Shown: piece after piece, positions 62,161-64,000 of the stretch | Position numbering within the stretch: the first letter of the stretch is position 1 | Layout: each line of letters opens with the position of its first letter | Source: Psettodes erumei | Taxonomy: Eukaryota > Chordata > Actinopteri > Pleuronectiformes > Psettodidae | Length of the DNA: 64,000 nt | Reading direction: 5' to 3' | Assembly: GCA_016785225.1 (NCBI GenBank) | Contig: JAFBJZ010000107.1 | Location: 3,224,001 to 3,288,000, forward strand | Program-made: the position numbers and the translations under genes | Notes under the pieces: model-generated | Seen by the model: the letters and a program-made list of their open reading frames with translations, nothing else | What the model was told of the DNA's origin: nothing | The model's database searches: none

Positions 62161-64000
62161 TCTCTCTCCTGTGGCACAGTGGTGCTGAGGATTTGTTTTC
62201 TTTTAAATTCAAAATCACGTGGAGGGGAAGCTAACTTCTCCTTTGCACTGGATGAGTACAGATGAGGTTGGTGTTAGCCAGCTACTCACAAGAACCACTG
62301 ACGGTTCATTTGACGTGCACGAGGAGTTGATAAGTACCCCTCTTTGCACGACACTACCGAAGATATGATATTTCCCACGCTGTTTGCGCGGTTGTGAGTG
62401 CGGTGGCTCGGACGAGACGTCAGCTGTTGTTACCCCTGGCGCACCAGCGACGCAGGGAAAACGCGCCGGATTCGCCGGGCTCCTCCAACAGAGCGGCTGG
62501 ACTGTCCAATACTGCACTGCATCACACAGCAGGTGGGGACCCTTATTATCAGCGACCTGTTTATATCGTTATGAATGTGATATCCTTCTTAACTATTATG
62601 GGCTTAATGAGGAAGATCCGAACTCATTACTCGTGAATGTTGATATTTTGTGACTGTTATTGTTCCTTAATGAATAGAGAAAATAATTTGAATGCATGCA
62701 TGTTGGTACAATGCATTCTAGTTGCTGACGTGTTTTGTTCTTTATTAGTAGCTATAGAAGTGCAACGTCACAATCTGGCCATCTGGTAGTGAGGATAAAA
62801 TATTTGCGTCCCTCTCTGTCACCAAAGTTTCCCATTCCTGCGTTCAGTGGTTCATCCCCAGTTCCCCCGCTGGAAATATTCGCTTGCACCTTGCGTCATC
62901 TAGTGGTTGGATCACATCCTCCGCTCGGCGCCGCTGACCGTCTCCTCAGCAAGGTGAAAAGAGGGGGTTGTCTGCTTTTGTCTCCGGGGAGCTCCGGTCG
63001 ATGCCTCGTCCCACCATATGTCTGATCGCAGCTGCCAATCAACAGGTCAACGCGACCCCGGGGAGGCAGACACTGGTGGGGAAGAGATCAAACAGTGGAC
63101 CTCGGGGATGACAGATGCAGATAAAAAAAGGCAATAAAACATTGCTTCAAAGATGGCAACGGTGCACGGGGAGGCAAATTATTGTTAACAGTAATCTGCA
63201 GAATAGCGCCTCGCATTCTGATCGATTGACTATTATGGAGCCTTTGAAGCCGAGGCAACGCCAGACTATTGTTCATGGTGGGACACAACCAGAAAATAGC
63301 AGCTGGTTTTGGTGCAACTGGCTTCCTAAGCCTAAAATACTACTTACTTCTATGCAATCACGCTTTCTAATAGACTGGCAATTTGGGCTCCTCCGGGCTT
63401 CAGGCCCATTGAGTTATTCATACATTCAGCTGCAGTCCAACCACGACTAAACGTCAGAAAAAGAAAGCAAATAATCAGGAGAATAAAGTCAGATAAACAG
63501 TAAAAATGTAGTTCTAAATTTCAAAAACTTTTCTGTTAAATACTTTAGACCATCTACTTCAAATGTGTGTGTATGTGTATCAGCCAAAATCCACACCAAT
63601 TTAATCAGAAATATGTGGTTTGTTCAATTTAAAGTGTGCCCAAAGATATGCAAAAACAAAAATAAATAAATATTTAGATCAGGCAGATGTCAAATATAAT
63701 ATTTAAATTTGGCTGTCATCGTTGCCCATATTTTAGGAGTGTTTCTCAAACATTCATTCATTCAGCACTATAACCAGCATCACTATGTGATATCTTATGA
63801 ATTTAATGTAAGAGTCATGAAGTCAGAAGCCTAGACTAGTGAGACGAGTTATTCATTTAATTTTATTAAACCATTTCTTTGGGTTAAATCATTTCTACAG
63901 TGCTGCTAATGAGATGTGTACACAGGAGAAGCTGGAAATGGAAACCAGGGTAACCTACACTGAATTGATGGTAAAACCCTCCATTTTTTCATGTGTATCG
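62161..64000. other. Right-edge region, no gene recognised
   Basis: A moderately CpG-containing stretch (62.35-63.1 kb) is followed by AT-rich sequence. Short open frames occur but none resembles a known protein, and no splice chain was found. Confidence 0.5.

Overview
This window is vertebrate nuclear DNA, almost certainly from a ray-finned (teleost, probably percomorph-type) fish. The evidence is intron-rich genes with GT-AG splice sites, long TG/CA microsatellites, decayed Tc1/mariner and hAT fragments, a tRNA-derived SINE and another familiar fish interspersed repeat. There is no bacterial, phage or CRISPR content. No unknown multi-gene system was found.

Two genes are clear. (1) On the + strand at 7329-20144 is a class-I P4-ATPase (phospholipid flippase) gene. 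I reassembled 27 coding exons in a continuous frame (3,528 nt, 1,175 aa). All catalytic motifs are present: DGET, DKTGT, KGAD, TGDKKET and GDGAND. The C-terminal half resembles ATP8B3 most. (2) On the - strand is a ONECUT homeodomain factor of the ONECUT3 type. Exon 1 is at 43953-42915 (N-terminus plus CUT domain) and exon 2 at 27704-27412 (homeodomain); a 15.2-kb intron separates them and the protein is 443 aa. In human 19p13.3, ATP8B3 and ONECUT3 are also convergent neighbours, which supports both names.

Layout. 1-1040: probable 5' end of an unidentified - strand gene with a CpG-rich start region. 1.4-3.2 kb: two Tc1-type fossils. 3.2-7.3 kb: nothing recognised. 7.3-20.3 kb: atp8b3. 20.46-27.41 kb: inferred very long onecut3 3' UTR with four miR-9 seed matches. 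27.7-42.9 kb: onecut3 intron, holding large TG tracts, a CpG-dense island, a Tc1 fossil and candidate regulatory sequence. 43.95-44.4 kb: onecut3 5' UTR and promoter area. 44.4-64 kb: apparently gene-free flank with microsatellites, paired ONECUT-type motifs, unusually complex non-coding blocks and a decayed hAT/ZBED-like fragment.

The two genes have unrelated jobs: membrane lipid asymmetry and neural/endodermal transcription control. They share only the 3' intergenic space, where their predicted poly(A) sites lie within about 200 bp. Exon boundaries come from reading frame plus splice sites, not transcripts. Calls for UTRs, miRNA sites, enhancers and repeat families are inference from sequence and memory of the families.
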